64,000 bases of DNA from FEN-1219 sp963817615. GTDB lineage: Bacteria; Pseudomonadota; Gammaproteobacteria; Steroidobacterales; Rariloculaceae. The notes beneath the pieces are model-generated. The model was not told the origin of the DNA. It saw only the letters and a program-made list of their open reading frames with translations, and did no database searches. Positions 17,686 through 27,453 of this stretch are shown here, piece after piece. Where the stretch lies: the NCBI GenBank assembly GCA_963817615.1, contig CAWFPH010000003.1, positions 1,240,001 through 1,304,000 on the forward strand, read 5' to 3'. Each line of letters starts with the position of its first letter. Positions within the stretch are counted from its first letter, which is position 1. The position numbers and the translations under genes are program-made.

Positions 17686-20130
17686 CTAGTTGGCCGTATA
17701 GTCGCGCGTCGCCGTGCTGCTGATCGAGTCGCTCTCAACCGGAGCGGACTTCGCGTTCATCTGGAACGGATCGCTCTTCACGACGTCGAGGATCAGCGTG
17801 CCGAAGCGGTAGTCGTCGTGCTCTGCGTCGCGCACGATCGAGCGGATCACCGGCATGTCGTAGTACTCGACTCCACGACCGAGGGCGTAGGTCAGCAGCT
17901 TCTCGGTCACCGTTCTTACGAATTGGTCGCGGTAGCTCAGGATAAAGTTCCGGAGGTCCTTCGGTCCGTTGATCTCCGTGCCGTCGTACATCACGCTGTG
18001 CGAGTCGATCGGCTGCCCGCCGTCCGTCGTGCGCCAAGTGCCGATCGCATCGAACTGCTCGAGCGCAAAACCGATCGGATCCATCAGCGTATGACATGCG
18101 GCGCAGGTCGGATTCGCGCGATGCGCCTCCATTTGCTCGCGCATGGTCGGCGGCGCATTGCTGCCATTCGCATCGGCCGGCTTCGCCTTCAACTGCGGCA
18201 CGTTCGGCGGCGGCGGCGGCGGCGGCACGCCGAGCAGATTCTGCAGAATCCAGTAACCGCGCACGACCGGCGACGTGCGGACGGGTTGCGACGAGGTCGC
18301 GAGCAAGCTGCCCTTGCCGAGCAGGCCGCGACGCGCATCGAACTCCGGACCGAGGGTCACGCGTTGGAAGCGGCTGCCGTAGACGCCGGGAATGCCGTAG
18401 TGCTTCGCAAGCCGCTCGTTCACGAACGTATAGTCGGCCGTAATGAGATCGGTGGCCGGATGATTCTCGCGAACGAGGCTGTCGAAGAAGAGCTCCGTCT
18501 CGCGCCGAAACGCCTGCCGCAGATTGTCGTCGAAATCGGGGAACAGCGACGCGAGCGGCACCTGGCCGTCGAGCGCGCGGAGATTGAGCCATTGGCCCGC
18601 GAAGTTCTCGGTGAGCGCCTCGGACTTCGGATCCGCGAGCATGCGCTTCACTTCGCGCTCGAGTACTTCCGGCTGGTGCAGGCTGCCGCGCTCGGCCGCC
18701 GTGAGCAGCTCCTCGTCCGGGATGCTGCTCCAGAGGAAGAAAGAAAGACGTGAGGCGAGCTCGACGTCGCTGATGCGGTAGTTCTGACCGGGCGCGAGGT
18801 TCGCGGGCTCAGCCTCGTAACGGTAGATGAATTTCGGATCCGCTAGCAGCCTCTGCACGGCCATCTCGATGCCGTCGTCGAAGTGCCCCGTCTGCTCGAG
18901 CCCCGCCCGATAGAACGCGAGCAGCGTGTCGACGTCCTTGCGCGTGCCCGTGCCGCGGTAACCCAGGCGCGCAAGCCGCGTGAGAATGCGCTCGGCGCAC
19001 GCAGTCTGCTCCTTCGGATCGGTCGGCTCACAGGTGAGCACCGCGCGGCGGCTCGGCGTGTCGCCGACACCGCTCGGATCGTAAGGTCCGTCGACGCGCA
19101 CGCTGCCGATGTGGGGATAAAACGTGTAGCCCGGCAGACCGCCGGTCTCGATCGTGCTGCGCTCGAACGCGCGGTTCATGTCGAGACCGGGCGCGTAATT
19201 GGTTGCGAGAAACGTCACGCCGATCTTGTGCGGACCCGCCTTCACGGGGACCCGCACGTCGATCGTCTTCAGCTTGTTCGCGCCGAACCCGCGGCCGATG
19301 TCGAATGCCTTGTCCCAGTCGACCAGCGCGACGCGCTCACCGTCGACGAGCACCTCGAGCTGCTCGCCCCGGATCTCGCCGAACGGCCGGAAGTTGCCCA
19401 TGTTGCCGAGGTTCACCGAGTACACCTTGAAGGTGTAGTCCGCGTCGGCCGGAAACTCGTGCTCGATGACCAAGCCGCCGCGCGTGCCGAACGGCAGCCC
19501 CTCGACGTGGTAGTTCTGCGTGGTGTCGGAGGCGACGCGATACATCGTTTGGCTCGGCGCGGCCACATCGCCGATTGCGAGCCGGCTGATCTTGCCGGCT
19601 GCGCTCAAGTACGCCTCGAGCAGGGCGGGAGACAGTCCGAGCGTGCCCGCTTGGTTGTCGAAGCCGCGGCTCGAGTCGTCGGACGGCAGGAACGTAGCGG
19701 GATCGATGTCGAGCGTGAGCAGATCGCGAACCGCGTTACCGTATTCGGCACGGTTCAGCCGATGCAGTCCGGGCGCCGGCAGCTTCAGCGGAGCGTCTCG
19801 GTCGAGCTCGCCCTCGAGCCAGCCTGCGAGCGCGGCATAAGTTCCATGGTCGGGCCGTGGCTCCTTCGGCGGCGGCATCATGCCGGCGCGGAGCTTGCGA
19901 ACGACGTGCTCCCACTTCTCCGGATCTTTCTTGACGGCGTGCAGGTCGAGCGGCTCGAGCGTCATCCCGCCCGTCTGCTCCTCGTAGTTGTGACAGTCGA
20001 AGCAGTAGTGGCGGATGGTCGCCTCGTTCTTCGCGATGACGTCCTCACGCGAAGGTTGGCAACCGGCCGCCGCGACGACCGCGCCGAGGCAAGCTACTCG
20101 TGTCGCTATCCTTGTCGTCCAACCATGCAC
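17686..20130 (-). CDS. DUF1587/DUF1592/DUF1588/DUF1585 cytochrome-like lipoprotein
   Basis: A large exported protein with the chain of domains found in planctomycete- and proteobacteria-type PSD proteins. An N-terminal cytochrome-like segment carries a haem motif CFDCH. DUF1587 (YGNAVRDLLTLD) follows, then DUF1595/DUF1592 (LASRLSFFLWSSIPDEELL), DUF1588 with a second C-x-x-C-H (CAACHTLMDPIGFALEQFD), and DUF1585 at the end. The signal GAVVAAAGC is a plausible lipobox. The reading frame opens at a TTG at 20160, but a GTG at 20130 has GGGAG at good spacing and gives a compact signal, so it was preferred. It heads the operon with the DUF1552 and ankyrin genes; a redox role at the cell surface is inferred. 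Confidence 0.88.
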   Translation of the reverse strand: MHGWTTRIATRVACLGAVVAAAGCQPSREDVIAKNEATIRHYCFDCHNYEEQTGGMTLEPLDLHAVKKDPEKWEHVVRKLRAGMMPPPKEPRPDHGTYAALAGWLEGELDRDAPLKLPAPGLHRLNRAEYGNAVRDLLTLDIDPATFLPSDDSSRGFDNQAGTLGLSPALLEAYLSAAGKISRLAIGDVAAPSQTMYRVASDTTQNYHVEGLPFGTRGGLVIEHEFPADADYTFKVYSVNLGNMGNFRPFGEIRGEQLEVLVDGERVALVDWDKAFDIGRGFGANKLKTIDVRVPVKAGPHKIGVTFLATNYAPGLDMNRAFERSTIETGGLPGYTFYPHIGSVRVDGPYDPSGVGDTPSRRAVLTCEPTDPKEQTACAERILTRLARLGYRGTGTRKDVDTLLAFYRAGLEQTGHFDDGIEMAVQRLLADPKFIYRYEAEPANLAPGQNYRISDVELASRLSFFLWSSIPDEELLTAAERGSLHQPEVLEREVKRMLADPKSEALTENFAGQWLNLRALDGQVPLASLFPDFDDNLRQAFRRETELFFDSLVRENHPATDLITADYTFVNERLAKHYGIPGVYGSRFQRVTLGPEFDARRGLLGKGSLLATSSQPVRTSPVVRGYWILQNLLGVPPPPPPPNVPQLKAKPADANGSNAPPTMREQMEAHRANPTCAACHTLMDPIGFALEQFDAIGTWRTTDGGQPIDSHSVMYDGTEINGPKDLRNFILSYRDQFVRTVTEKLLTYALGRGVEYYDMPVIRSIVRDAEHDDYRFGTLILDVVKSDPFQMNAKSAPVESDSISSTATRDYTAN

Positions 20131-20296
20131 GCACCTACTCCCGGATGCCGGCGTAAACAAAAACTATACTAGAAAACCCACGCCGCCCGCGGATGACGGC
20201 AACCCAAAGATTTACCTAGCACCGACATTAAGTCGGACCATCTCGCCCGGGCGCGGGTTCATCTCGCCGGGGTGAACTGTACGGCTGCGGACGAAA

Positions 20297-20716
20297 TCAA
20301 TGACGTCGCTTGCGCAGCTCCTCCAGCTTCTCGGGATTGAGGTCTTCACCCCAGAGCTGCTTGCCGTTTGGGAGGATCAGAGTCTGCCAATGCACGACGT
20401 TCGAGCCGTCGCGCGAGGGATTGCCGACGATCTTCACTACGTCGCCCGGTTTCACCTCCTCGCCCGTCCAGCCCAAGCGGAGCAGCACCGTGCGGGACCC
20501 GCCCTCGGCCATCCACTCCTGCTCCGCACCGTCATCGCCCTTCACCTTCATGTAAATGCGCGCGTGCGGGTTGCCGAGCGTGTAGTGCGTCACGACGCCC
20601 TCGACCGTGATCTGCTTGTCGAGTTGATAGTAGCTCGCGGCCGAGTGGTGCGCGTGCGCAGCCGTGGCGGCGACGAGCGCGAATGCGGTGGCGAGAGCGA
20701 ACGACGCAGTCTTCAT
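20297..20716 (-). CDS. DUF6152 family secreted protein
   Basis: A 139-residue exported protein: signal peptide FALATAFALVAATAAHA, then the family-defining HHSAASYY at the mature N-terminus and the core VEGVVTHYTLGNPHARIYM with a C-terminal basic tail. DUF6152 proteins are small single-domain, probably beta-rich periplasmic proteins of unknown role. The start follows AGGAG-like sequence in the 11-bp gap after the upstream gene, so the two are an operon. A second DUF6152 gene occurs at 32085-32447. Confidence 0.85.
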   Translation of the reverse strand: MKTASFALATAFALVAATAAHAHHSAASYYQLDKQITVEGVVTHYTLGNPHARIYMKVKGDDGAEQEWMAEGGSRTVLLRLGWTGEEVKPGDVVKIVGNPSRDGSNVVHWQTLILPNGKQLWGEDLNPEKLEELRKRRH

Positions 20717-20727
20717 GTCAAGGCTCC

Positions 20728-21525
20728 TCAGGGTCGGGCCGGGTAGTCTTTGCAGCTGTCTTTGACGAGCTTCATGTCCGGCGTGTACAGCCAGGTTTTC
20801 ACGGTGGTGAAGGGCTCGCGCAGATCGACCGGGTCCTCGACCGTGAGCTCGAGCACGAGCCTGCGCGGATCGTCGAGGATCGTATAGCGCTCGTGCCCAT
20901 GCGCCTGCTCGCTGTAGCCGCCGCCGCTCTGGAACGGGTAGAAAATGTCGGGCGACAGCCCCACCGTGTCGACGACGAGCGCGTCGCCGTCGTAATGACC
21001 CACCGAGTGCCCGAGGGGCGTCGGCTTGAGCTTCTTCGGATGACTGCGGCCGTCCAGGTAGATCGTGCGCGTCTCGCGCCACTCTTCGTACTGAATCTCG
21101 AGATTGCGGCCGACACGGCGGATCTCGATCGGTAGGGCGTTCACGACCTCGCGCGCAAAGCCGTACGGCTGGCAATCGAGCGTCGGGTCGTTCTCATCGG
21201 TCACGGACTCGAAGATCTTCAGACCCGCATCCGTGAGCTTGCCCTTCATGCTGTTGTGGATCCAGCCGAAGGTTTGGCCCATCAACGCCTCGAACGGCAC
21301 CGAGTCGTTGGCCGGATCGTCGAGCAGCTTCTGCAGATGCTCGTAGCCCTCGGCCGGGCAACCGGCGAAACATGCGAAGTCCTCGACATTCCAGAACTCG
21401 TTGTCCTGCGTCGTGAACACCCCACTCCAAACGCCTTCGAAGCTCGGCGCGGCCCCCGCGGCCCCGAGCGGCAGCAGCGGCGCAATGCACAGCGAGACCA
21501 GCCGAGCCCTGACCGAAACCTGCAT
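20728..21525 (-). CDS. Secreted protein of unknown function (family member 1 of 3)
   Basis: A 265-residue protein with a signal peptide ending near GAAGAA. Mid-protein it shows RTIYLDGRSHPK, LGHSVGHYDGDALVVDTVGL, which matches a pattern shared by the genes at 27454 and 32478 (a charged loop, then G-x-W/Y-x-G-D-x-L-V-V-x-T). Later comes a strand-rich region ending with a C-x-DYP tail. Cysteines in FACFAGCPAEG suggest a disulfide or metal site. It is directly upstream of a DUF6152 gene, as is the relative at 32478. Function unknown; a calycin/lipocalin-like or beta-sandwich fold is only a guess. Confidence 0.75.
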   Translation of the reverse strand: MQVSVRARLVSLCIAPLLPLGAAGAAPSFEGVWSGVFTTQDNEFWNVEDFACFAGCPAEGYEHLQKLLDDPANDSVPFEALMGQTFGWIHNSMKGKLTDAGLKIFESVTDENDPTLDCQPYGFAREVVNALPIEIRRVGRNLEIQYEEWRETRTIYLDGRSHPKKLKPTPLGHSVGHYDGDALVVDTVGLSPDIFYPFQSGGGYSEQAHGHERYTILDDPRRLVLELTVEDPVDLREPFTTVKTWLYTPDMKLVKDSCKDYPARP

Positions 21526-21638
21526 CGATTGTCCCCCAAGGGCGAAAGCCCGCGGCCGTTGCGGCCGCCGCCGGTATTCTAGCGACGCGCGGCCGCACGC
21601 GATAGGCGATCGGCGGGTCGGAAATGGGTCCGGCGGTC

Positions 21639-22469
21639 TTATGCGGCCTGCAAGCCGAGGATTCGGCGCGCCTCGGCCGGGGTCGCGACGGTCCTGCCGT
21701 AGTCGGCCGCTCGACCCGCGACGCGCGCGACGAGCTCGGCGTTACTGGCCGCGAGCCGGTCGCGGTCGAACTTGATGTTGTCCTCGAGGCCCGTGCGGCA
21801 GTGGCCGCCGAGCTCGAGGGCCCATTCGTTCACGGTGAGCTGATGCCGGCCGATGCCGGCCGCGGTCCAAGTGGCACCGGGCAGCACCCGCTCGAGCTGG
21901 GCGATCTCGAACTCGAGCACTTCCCGGTCGGCCGGCAGCGCGTTCGGAATGCCGAGCACGAATTGCACGTGCACGGGCCTCGCGAGCAGACCGTCAGCCG
22001 CGAGCTTCGCCGCGTTGTAGAGCATCGCGAGGTCGAAGATCTCGACCTCCGGCTTGATGTCGAGCTCGCGCATGCTTTGCGCGAGCTCGACGATCAGCCG
22101 CGGGTGATTCTCGTAGATCATCGTTGCGAAGTTCACGGAGCCCGTCGTCAGAGAGGCCATCTCGGGCCGGTGACGCAGCATCCCGCCGCGCTCCTTGCCG
22201 GTGCCGCTGCGGCCGCCCGTCGAGAACTGCACGATGATGTTCGGGCAGTGCCTGCGGATGCCGTCGAGGAAGCGGCCGAACTTCTCCGGGTCGGACGTCG
22301 TCGAGCCATCGTCGTTGCGCACGTGAACGTGCACGAGGGCAGCGCCGGCTTCGTACGCGGCGTGCGTCGATTCGATCTGCTCGGAGACGGTGATGGGGAC
22401 GGCCGGATTGTCCTTTTTGGTCGGCACGGAGCCGGTGATCGCGACGGTGATGATGCAGGGGGTCGTCAT
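21639..22469 (-). CDS. Beta-keto acid cleavage enzyme (BKACE, DUF849)
   Basis: A 276-residue TIM-barrel protein of the BKACE family, which uses zinc to convert a beta-keto acid and acetyl-CoA into acetoacetate and a new acyl-CoA. The family start is clear (PCIITVAITGSVPTK). Zinc-binding histidines H47 and H49 lie in ALVHVHVR, and the glycine-rich QFSTGG, the VQFVLG strand and the GLEDNIKFDRDR segment with its acidic residue are all present. Substrate is not predictable. It stands alone, divergent from the GlcG-like gene. Confidence 0.9.
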   Translation of the reverse strand: MTTPCIITVAITGSVPTKKDNPAVPITVSEQIESTHAAYEAGAALVHVHVRNDDGSTTSDPEKFGRFLDGIRRHCPNIIVQFSTGGRSGTGKERGGMLRHRPEMASLTTGSVNFATMIYENHPRLIVELAQSMRELDIKPEVEIFDLAMLYNAAKLAADGLLARPVHVQFVLGIPNALPADREVLEFEIAQLERVLPGATWTAAGIGRHQLTVNEWALELGGHCRTGLEDNIKFDRDRLAASNAELVARVAGRAADYGRTVATPAEARRILGLQAA

Positions 22470-22703
22470 GGACGCCTCGGGCTTCGCTTTGCGCGCATTC
22501 TAGCGCGTCCCGGCTGCGCAGGTGCCAGAGCAGCGCGCGCGCATGAGTCGCTTCCTCCAAGCACGAGGCAAGACCTGAACGGCGTTCTACGAGCGCAGCA
22601 TCCGAGGCCACTCGTGAGCAATCGCGGCGGCAGCAGCGATCATCGGCACGGTTGTAAAAATGGGCGGGGGGATTATGCTGCGGCCTCCTTCTATAGGGAG
22701 TCG

Positions 22704-23141
22704 ATGATGGCCGGCCTCAGCCTTGCGAAAGCGAACGAGATCATCACCAAAGCGCTCGAGAAGGCGCGTGCGATGAAGATCAAGCCCGTCACGGTCGTCG
22801 TGCTCGACGACAGCGGACACCTGAAGGCGATGCAGCGCGAAGACGGCGCGAGCATGTTTCGCTTCGACGTCGCGACCGGCAAGGCGTGGGCCGCGGTCGG
22901 CATGGGTGCCTCGAGCCGCGCGCTCGCGGCGCGCGCCAAGGACAATCCGAACTTCTTCATCACCCTCGCGGCGACCGCGCAGGGCAAATTCCTGCCGCAG
23001 ATCGGCGGCGTGCTGATCCGCGAGGCCGACGGCACGATCTTGGGCGCCGCCGGCGCCAGCGGCGGGACCGGCGAGGAAGACGAGGCGGTCTGCGCGTTCG
23101 GAATCGAGCAGGCCGGCTTGGTCGCCGACGCGAAGGCTTGA
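22704..23141 (+). CDS. GlcG/HbpS family haem-binding protein
   Basis: A ~145-residue single-domain protein of the GlcG/HbpS (DUF336) family: LAKANEIITKALEKARA at the start, VVVLDDSGHLKAMQREDGAS, and the closing IGGVLIREADGTILGAAGASGG. No signal peptide is present. Relatives bind haem or act as accessory proteins in glycolate and diol metabolism. Two adjacent ATGs (22704 and 22707) are possible starts behind an AGGGAG sequence. It is divergent from the BKACE gene and followed on the same strand by an MFS pump. Confidence 0.87.
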   Translation: MMAGLSLAKANEIITKALEKARAMKIKPVTVVVLDDSGHLKAMQREDGASMFRFDVATGKAWAAVGMGASSRALAARAKDNPNFFITLAATAQGKFLPQIGGVLIREADGTILGAAGASGGTGEEDEAVCAFGIEQAGLVADAKA

Positions 23142-23241
23142 GCGCGGGCCTGACGCCCGCGACGCCGCTGGATACCGCAGCGCCGGATGCCTAGGATGGC
23201 AGCGTCGCGGCCGCCCGGCCGCTTTGCGCCGCCGTTTCCGG

Positions 23242-24720
23242 ATGCCGCTGCCGCCGCTCGAGCACAAGTACCTCGTATTCCTGGTCTGCGTGACCGGGAT
23301 CTTCATCACGGTCTTCGATACGAGCTCGTCGATCGTCGCGCTGCCGACGATTGCGCACGAGTTCGCGACCGGCCTCCCGACCGCGCAGTGGGTCATCATC
23401 GGTAACGGCCTCACGATCGCAGCGCTGCTCGTCCCGATGGGCCGGCTGTCGGACGTGATCGGCCGCAAGCGGATCTACGTGGTCGGGGCGCTCGTGTTTG
23501 CGATCGGCGCGCTCGTCGCCGCGCTCACGGGGACGATCTACGGCCTGATCGCGGCGCGCGTGCTCGTCGGCGTCGGCTCGGCCATGACGCAAGCCACCGC
23601 GATGGCGATCCTGGTCGGCAACTTCGAGGCGCGCGAGCGCGCGAAGATGCTCGGGCTCCAGCTCTCCGGCGTCGGTCTTGGGCAGATCGTCGGCCCGGCC
23701 CTGGGCGGGATCGTAGTCGGCACGATCGGCTGGCGGATGCTGTTCGCGATCACCGCGGCCGCGATGCTCACGATCGCAGTCGTATCGCAGCGCACGCTCA
23801 AGCGGCGCGCGAACCGTCCGCGCACGACCGCCCCGCCGTTCGACGTGCCCGGCGCGCTGCTGTTCTCGACCGCGTTGGTCGGCCTGCTGCTCACGCTCAC
23901 GCTCGGCCCCAGCACGGGCTGGCTCAACCCCGGAACGCTCGCCGGCGGCGCGGCTTCGATCGCACTCGCCGCGGCGTTCGTCGCGGTCGAACGGCACCGA
24001 GCGGCGCCGATGATGGATCTCGCGCTCTTTCGCCGCGGCGAGTTTGCGCTTGCCGCGCTCGCTGCGCTCACGATCTTCATGGGAATCGCCTCGACCCGAT
24101 TCCTGACGCCGTTCTTCCTGCAGGGCGTCAAGGGCTATTCCGCCTCTGCGGTCGGGCTCGCGATCGTGCCCGCCGCGGTCGTGACCGCGATCGCCGCACC
24201 GTTCGCGGGGCGATTTGCGGATCGTTTCGGCATCCGGCTGTTCGCGAATGTCGGCATGGCGATCACGCTCCTCGGCTTCGCGACGTTCACGCTGCTGCAC
24301 ACCGAGACCCGCGTTGCGGCCGTCGTAGTCGGGCTCATGGTGATGTCGCTCGGCATGTCCTTCTTCGGCGCGGCGAACTCTGCGTCGATCTTGAACTCGG
24401 TCGACGAGGACGCGCACGGTCTCGCGGCCGGCTTCGTGAGCCTCTCCAGGAACACCGGCAACGTGATCGGCGTCGCGTTCGGCACCGTGATCGTCACGCT
24501 GACGATGGCCGCCGGCGGCTACGAGCCGTCGCTCGAGACCGTCGACCCGAACGCCGACCCCGGCGTGCTCGCGGCGTTCACGCACGGCGTCGATATCGCG
24601 TCGGCCGTGCTGAGCGGCATCGTGCTGCTGGTGCTCGTGATCGTGGTGACCTGGTCGATGCGCTCGCACGCGCGTCGCACGGCCGACTCTGCGGTTCTCG
24701 GGGAGCGCCTCCAGCCTTGA
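23242..24720 (+). CDS. DHA2-family (14-helix) MFS drug transporter
   Basis: A 492-residue membrane protein with about fourteen helices. The MFS motif A after helix 2 reads GRLSDVIGRKRIY and the helix 1 region has TVFDTSSSIVALPTI, typical of EmrB/QacA drug/proton antiporters. Motif C-like GLGQIVGPALGG follows. Export of drugs or organic compounds is likely, substrate unknown. A TTG at 23224 opens the frame, but the ATG at 23242 gives the normal short cytoplasmic lead before helix 1. Convergent with the hybrid kinase gene. Confidence 0.88.
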   Translation: MPLPPLEHKYLVFLVCVTGIFITVFDTSSSIVALPTIAHEFATGLPTAQWVIIGNGLTIAALLVPMGRLSDVIGRKRIYVVGALVFAIGALVAALTGTIYGLIAARVLVGVGSAMTQATAMAILVGNFEARERAKMLGLQLSGVGLGQIVGPALGGIVVGTIGWRMLFAITAAAMLTIAVVSQRTLKRRANRPRTTAPPFDVPGALLFSTALVGLLLTLTLGPSTGWLNPGTLAGGAASIALAAAFVAVERHRAAPMMDLALFRRGEFALAALAALTIFMGIASTRFLTPFFLQGVKGYSASAVGLAIVPAAVVTAIAAPFAGRFADRFGIRLFANVGMAITLLGFATFTLLHTETRVAAVVVGLMVMSLGMSFFGAANSASILNSVDEDAHGLAAGFVSLSRNTGNVIGVAFGTVIVTLTMAAGGYEPSLETVDPNADPGVLAAFTHGVDIASAVLSGIVLLVLVIVVTWSMRSHARRTADSAVLGERLQP

Positions 24721-24819
24721 GCCGGTCCCGGCGCGGCCGCGTGATCGGCCGTTGAGCTCGAGCGCCCGCGGTGGACCCCTGCGGGCGCGCGGACGCGAAT
24801 CGAGCACCGTAACGGTCGA

Positions 24820-27285
24820 CTATGGAGCGCTGACGCGTTCGGCCGCCTCGAAGAGCTTGTTCAGCTCGTCGATCACCGCGCGCGGCGGGAACGGCTTCTG
24901 CAGAAACGCCCGCGGCGAACCGCCGTCGCCGTCGAGGATGAGCGTGTCGTCCGTATAGCCGCTCACGTAGAGCACCTTGATGGCCGGCCGCAGCTCCCGC
25001 AAGGCGGCGACCAGCTCGCGGCCGCCGCGCTCGGGCATCACGACGTCCGTGACGACCGCATCGATGGGGCCATCGAACGCGCGCGCCGCGGCGAGCGCGG
25101 CCTCGCCGTCGGCGGCCTCGACCACCGTGTAGCCGTGCTCTTCGAGGGCGCGGCGCAGAAGCGTCCGAACCTCCGCCTCGTCCTCTACGAGCAGCACCGT
25201 CTCCGTGCCGCGCAGCGAACGCGCGCGCGCGCGCGGCGAGACGGCCTCTTTGGCGACGCCCTCGACCGCGGGAAAGAAGATGATGAACGACGAGCCGACC
25301 CCTCGGTCGGAATGCACCTCGATCACGCCGCCGCTCTGCTCGACGATTCCATGCACGACGGAGAGGCCGAGCCCGGTGCCCTTGCCCACGTCCTTCGTCG
25401 TGAAGAACGGCTCGAAAATCTGCCGCACGAGCTCCGGCGACATTCCGACTCCGGTATCGGTGATCGACAGCGCGACGAAGCGCCCCGGAGTGCGTCCGGC
25501 GCGCTCGCGACAATCGTCGCCGGTCCATTCGACGTTCGCAGTCTCGACGATCAGCTTGCCGCCATTCGGCATCGCATCGCGCGCATTGACTACGAGGTTC
25601 ACGATCACCTGCTCGATCTGCCCGGCGTCGACCTTCGCGGACCACAACGGCTGCTGGAGACTCGTGGTCAGCGCGACGTCCTCGCCGATCAGGCGGCGCA
25701 GCATGCGCTCCATCTCCACGACGATCGCGTTCAAGTTCAGGACGCGGGGCTCGAGCACCTGCTTGCGGCCGAACGCGAGCAACTGGCGAGTGAGCACGGC
25801 GGCCCGCTCGCCGGCCCTGCGGATTTCGTCGAGGAGCTCCTGATCGGCCGAGGCCAAGGAACGCTTCTCGGTGAGGATGTGGCAATAGCCCAGCACGACC
25901 GTGAGCAGGTTATTGAAGTCGTGCGCGATGCCGCCCGCGAGACGTCCGATTGCCTCCATCTTCTGCGCATGCCGAAGCTGCTCCTCGAGCCGTATCTTCT
26001 CGGTCACGTCGCGCGTGATCGCGAGATGCAGCAGCCGGCCGTCGCCGTCGGCAAGCGGTGCAGAGACCGTCTCGACCGTGCGGCGGCCGCCCTTGAGCCC
26101 TATCAGATCGTATTGAATGCGGCCGCTTTGGCCCGAGCAGACGGCCGAGTGAAACGCGGCGACGCGCTCGTAGTCTTCGGGGGCGATGACGCGCGCGATG
26201 CTCGTGCCGACGACGTCTTCGAGACGCGCCGCTTCCTTCATCGCGAGCCCTGCCGCGTTCGTCTCTATGATCGTGGCGTCGGGCGCGACGAGCGTCACGC
26301 ACTCCGGCGTCGTGTCGATCACGGCGCGCAGGTGCTGCTCGCTCAGGCGCAACTTCTGTTCCGCCGCCCGTCGCTCGATCGTGGCCCACGACCGCTCGCA
26401 CACAGCCTCGACGAGCGCGATCTCGGCCAGCGTCCAATCGCGCGGCCGCGACTGATGCACCGCGAGCATCGCGACGAGCGTGCCCTTGCGGACCAAAGAG
26501 CAGCAGATCACCGCCTTGATCCCGGCCGCGGTGAAGTTCGTGCCGCCTTCATCGGGTGTGAGCTCGCGATCGACGTCGCGCACGACGAGCGTCCTCCCGC
26601 TGCGCAGCTTCGTGACCGCACGCGGTCCGAACGACGACAGACGGTGACGGCCCGCGCTGCTCGCGCAGCCGTTCGTGTAGTCGTCCGGCACGGTGAACCC
26701 GTCGCCGTCCGCATCGACGAACGCGTAAGCGCAGCGCGATGCCTCGAGATGCCGCCCGAGCACGGTCAGCGACACCGCGATGATCTCTTCCGGCCTCGAC
26801 ACCGCTCGCGTAGCCTCCGCGAGATCGTTGAGCACGCGCAGCCGCTCCTCGCTCTCCTTGAGCGCCGCGACCGCATCGCGCCGACGAGCGGCATCGACCG
26901 CCGCGAGCACCGCACCGATCGCGATCGTGATCGCCGCATCGGCCGCCGCGAACTCGAGCGTCGGCCAACCGACGGCGCCGTCGAGACCGGGCGCCGTGGG
27001 CGACCAGCCGAAGCGCGCGCCGACCAAAAGCGTGGCCGAGTTGATCACGACCGCCACCAGGCCGGCCCGCAGGCCGAGCACGACGGTCACGAGAATCGAG
27101 AATCCGAGGAGCAGGGTTTGCCCGAGCCCGCCGCCCGAGGGCAGCAACGCGATGCCGAGCACGTAGCTCGCAGCGCAGAGCGCGGCGGTTCGCCAACCTG
27201 CCGGCGGCTCCCAACTGCGAGCGCCGAGCGGCATGCCGCGCGGCAGCACATCCTTCAATCCGCTCCCGTCGCGTCGCGTCGGCAT
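24820..27285 (-). CDS. Hybrid sensor histidine kinase (GAF-PAS-HisKA-HATPase-REC)
   Basis: An 821-residue protein. The N-terminus has several hydrophobic helices (~32-130), followed by a GAF domain (~165-310) and a PAS domain (~325-440). The kinase core follows, with phospho-acceptor H455 in GGIAHDFNNLL and the ATPase N box (NLVVNARDAM), G1 (DTGVGM) and G2 (GKGTGLGL). A C-terminal receiver domain carries phospho-acceptor D747 (VVTDVVMP) and the conserved lysine in LQKPF. The H-D-F-N-N subtype and terminal receiver fit NtrB-like hybrid kinases. No partner regulator is adjacent, so output is probably through a distant phosphotransfer protein. Confidence 0.92.
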   Translation of the reverse strand: MPTRRDGSGLKDVLPRGMPLGARSWEPPAGWRTAALCAASYVLGIALLPSGGGLGQTLLLGFSILVTVVLGLRAGLVAVVINSATLLVGARFGWSPTAPGLDGAVGWPTLEFAAADAAITIAIGAVLAAVDAARRRDAVAALKESEERLRVLNDLAEATRAVSRPEEIIAVSLTVLGRHLEASRCAYAFVDADGDGFTVPDDYTNGCASSAGRHRLSSFGPRAVTKLRSGRTLVVRDVDRELTPDEGGTNFTAAGIKAVICCSLVRKGTLVAMLAVHQSRPRDWTLAEIALVEAVCERSWATIERRAAEQKLRLSEQHLRAVIDTTPECVTLVAPDATIIETNAAGLAMKEAARLEDVVGTSIARVIAPEDYERVAAFHSAVCSGQSGRIQYDLIGLKGGRRTVETVSAPLADGDGRLLHLAITRDVTEKIRLEEQLRHAQKMEAIGRLAGGIAHDFNNLLTVVLGYCHILTEKRSLASADQELLDEIRRAGERAAVLTRQLLAFGRKQVLEPRVLNLNAIVVEMERMLRRLIGEDVALTTSLQQPLWSAKVDAGQIEQVIVNLVVNARDAMPNGGKLIVETANVEWTGDDCRERAGRTPGRFVALSITDTGVGMSPELVRQIFEPFFTTKDVGKGTGLGLSVVHGIVEQSGGVIEVHSDRGVGSSFIIFFPAVEGVAKEAVSPRARARSLRGTETVLLVEDEAEVRTLLRRALEEHGYTVVEAADGEAALAAARAFDGPIDAVVTDVVMPERGGRELVAALRELRPAIKVLYVSGYTDDTLILDGDGGSPRAFLQKPFPPRAVIDELNKLFEAAERVSAP

Positions 27286-27453
27286 CCGGGCATTCTGCCC
27301 CCGATCGTCCGGCTCGACCGGAACGAGTTCTCGCTATTTAGACCACGCAATGATCGCGGGACGAAGATGTCGAAGGCCGTCCGGGACTTGCGCACGGGCT
27401 CCCGCGCTTGAGAAAGGGTTCGGCTGCACGAGCGGCGCGTGCAGCCCGCGACG

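Noticed and set aside
20728..21175. Reading through DUF6152 and the upstream secreted protein as one fusion gene
   Set aside because: The long frame joins the DUF6152 sequence to an out-of-frame shadow of the upstream gene; separate signal peptides and start sites show two genes.
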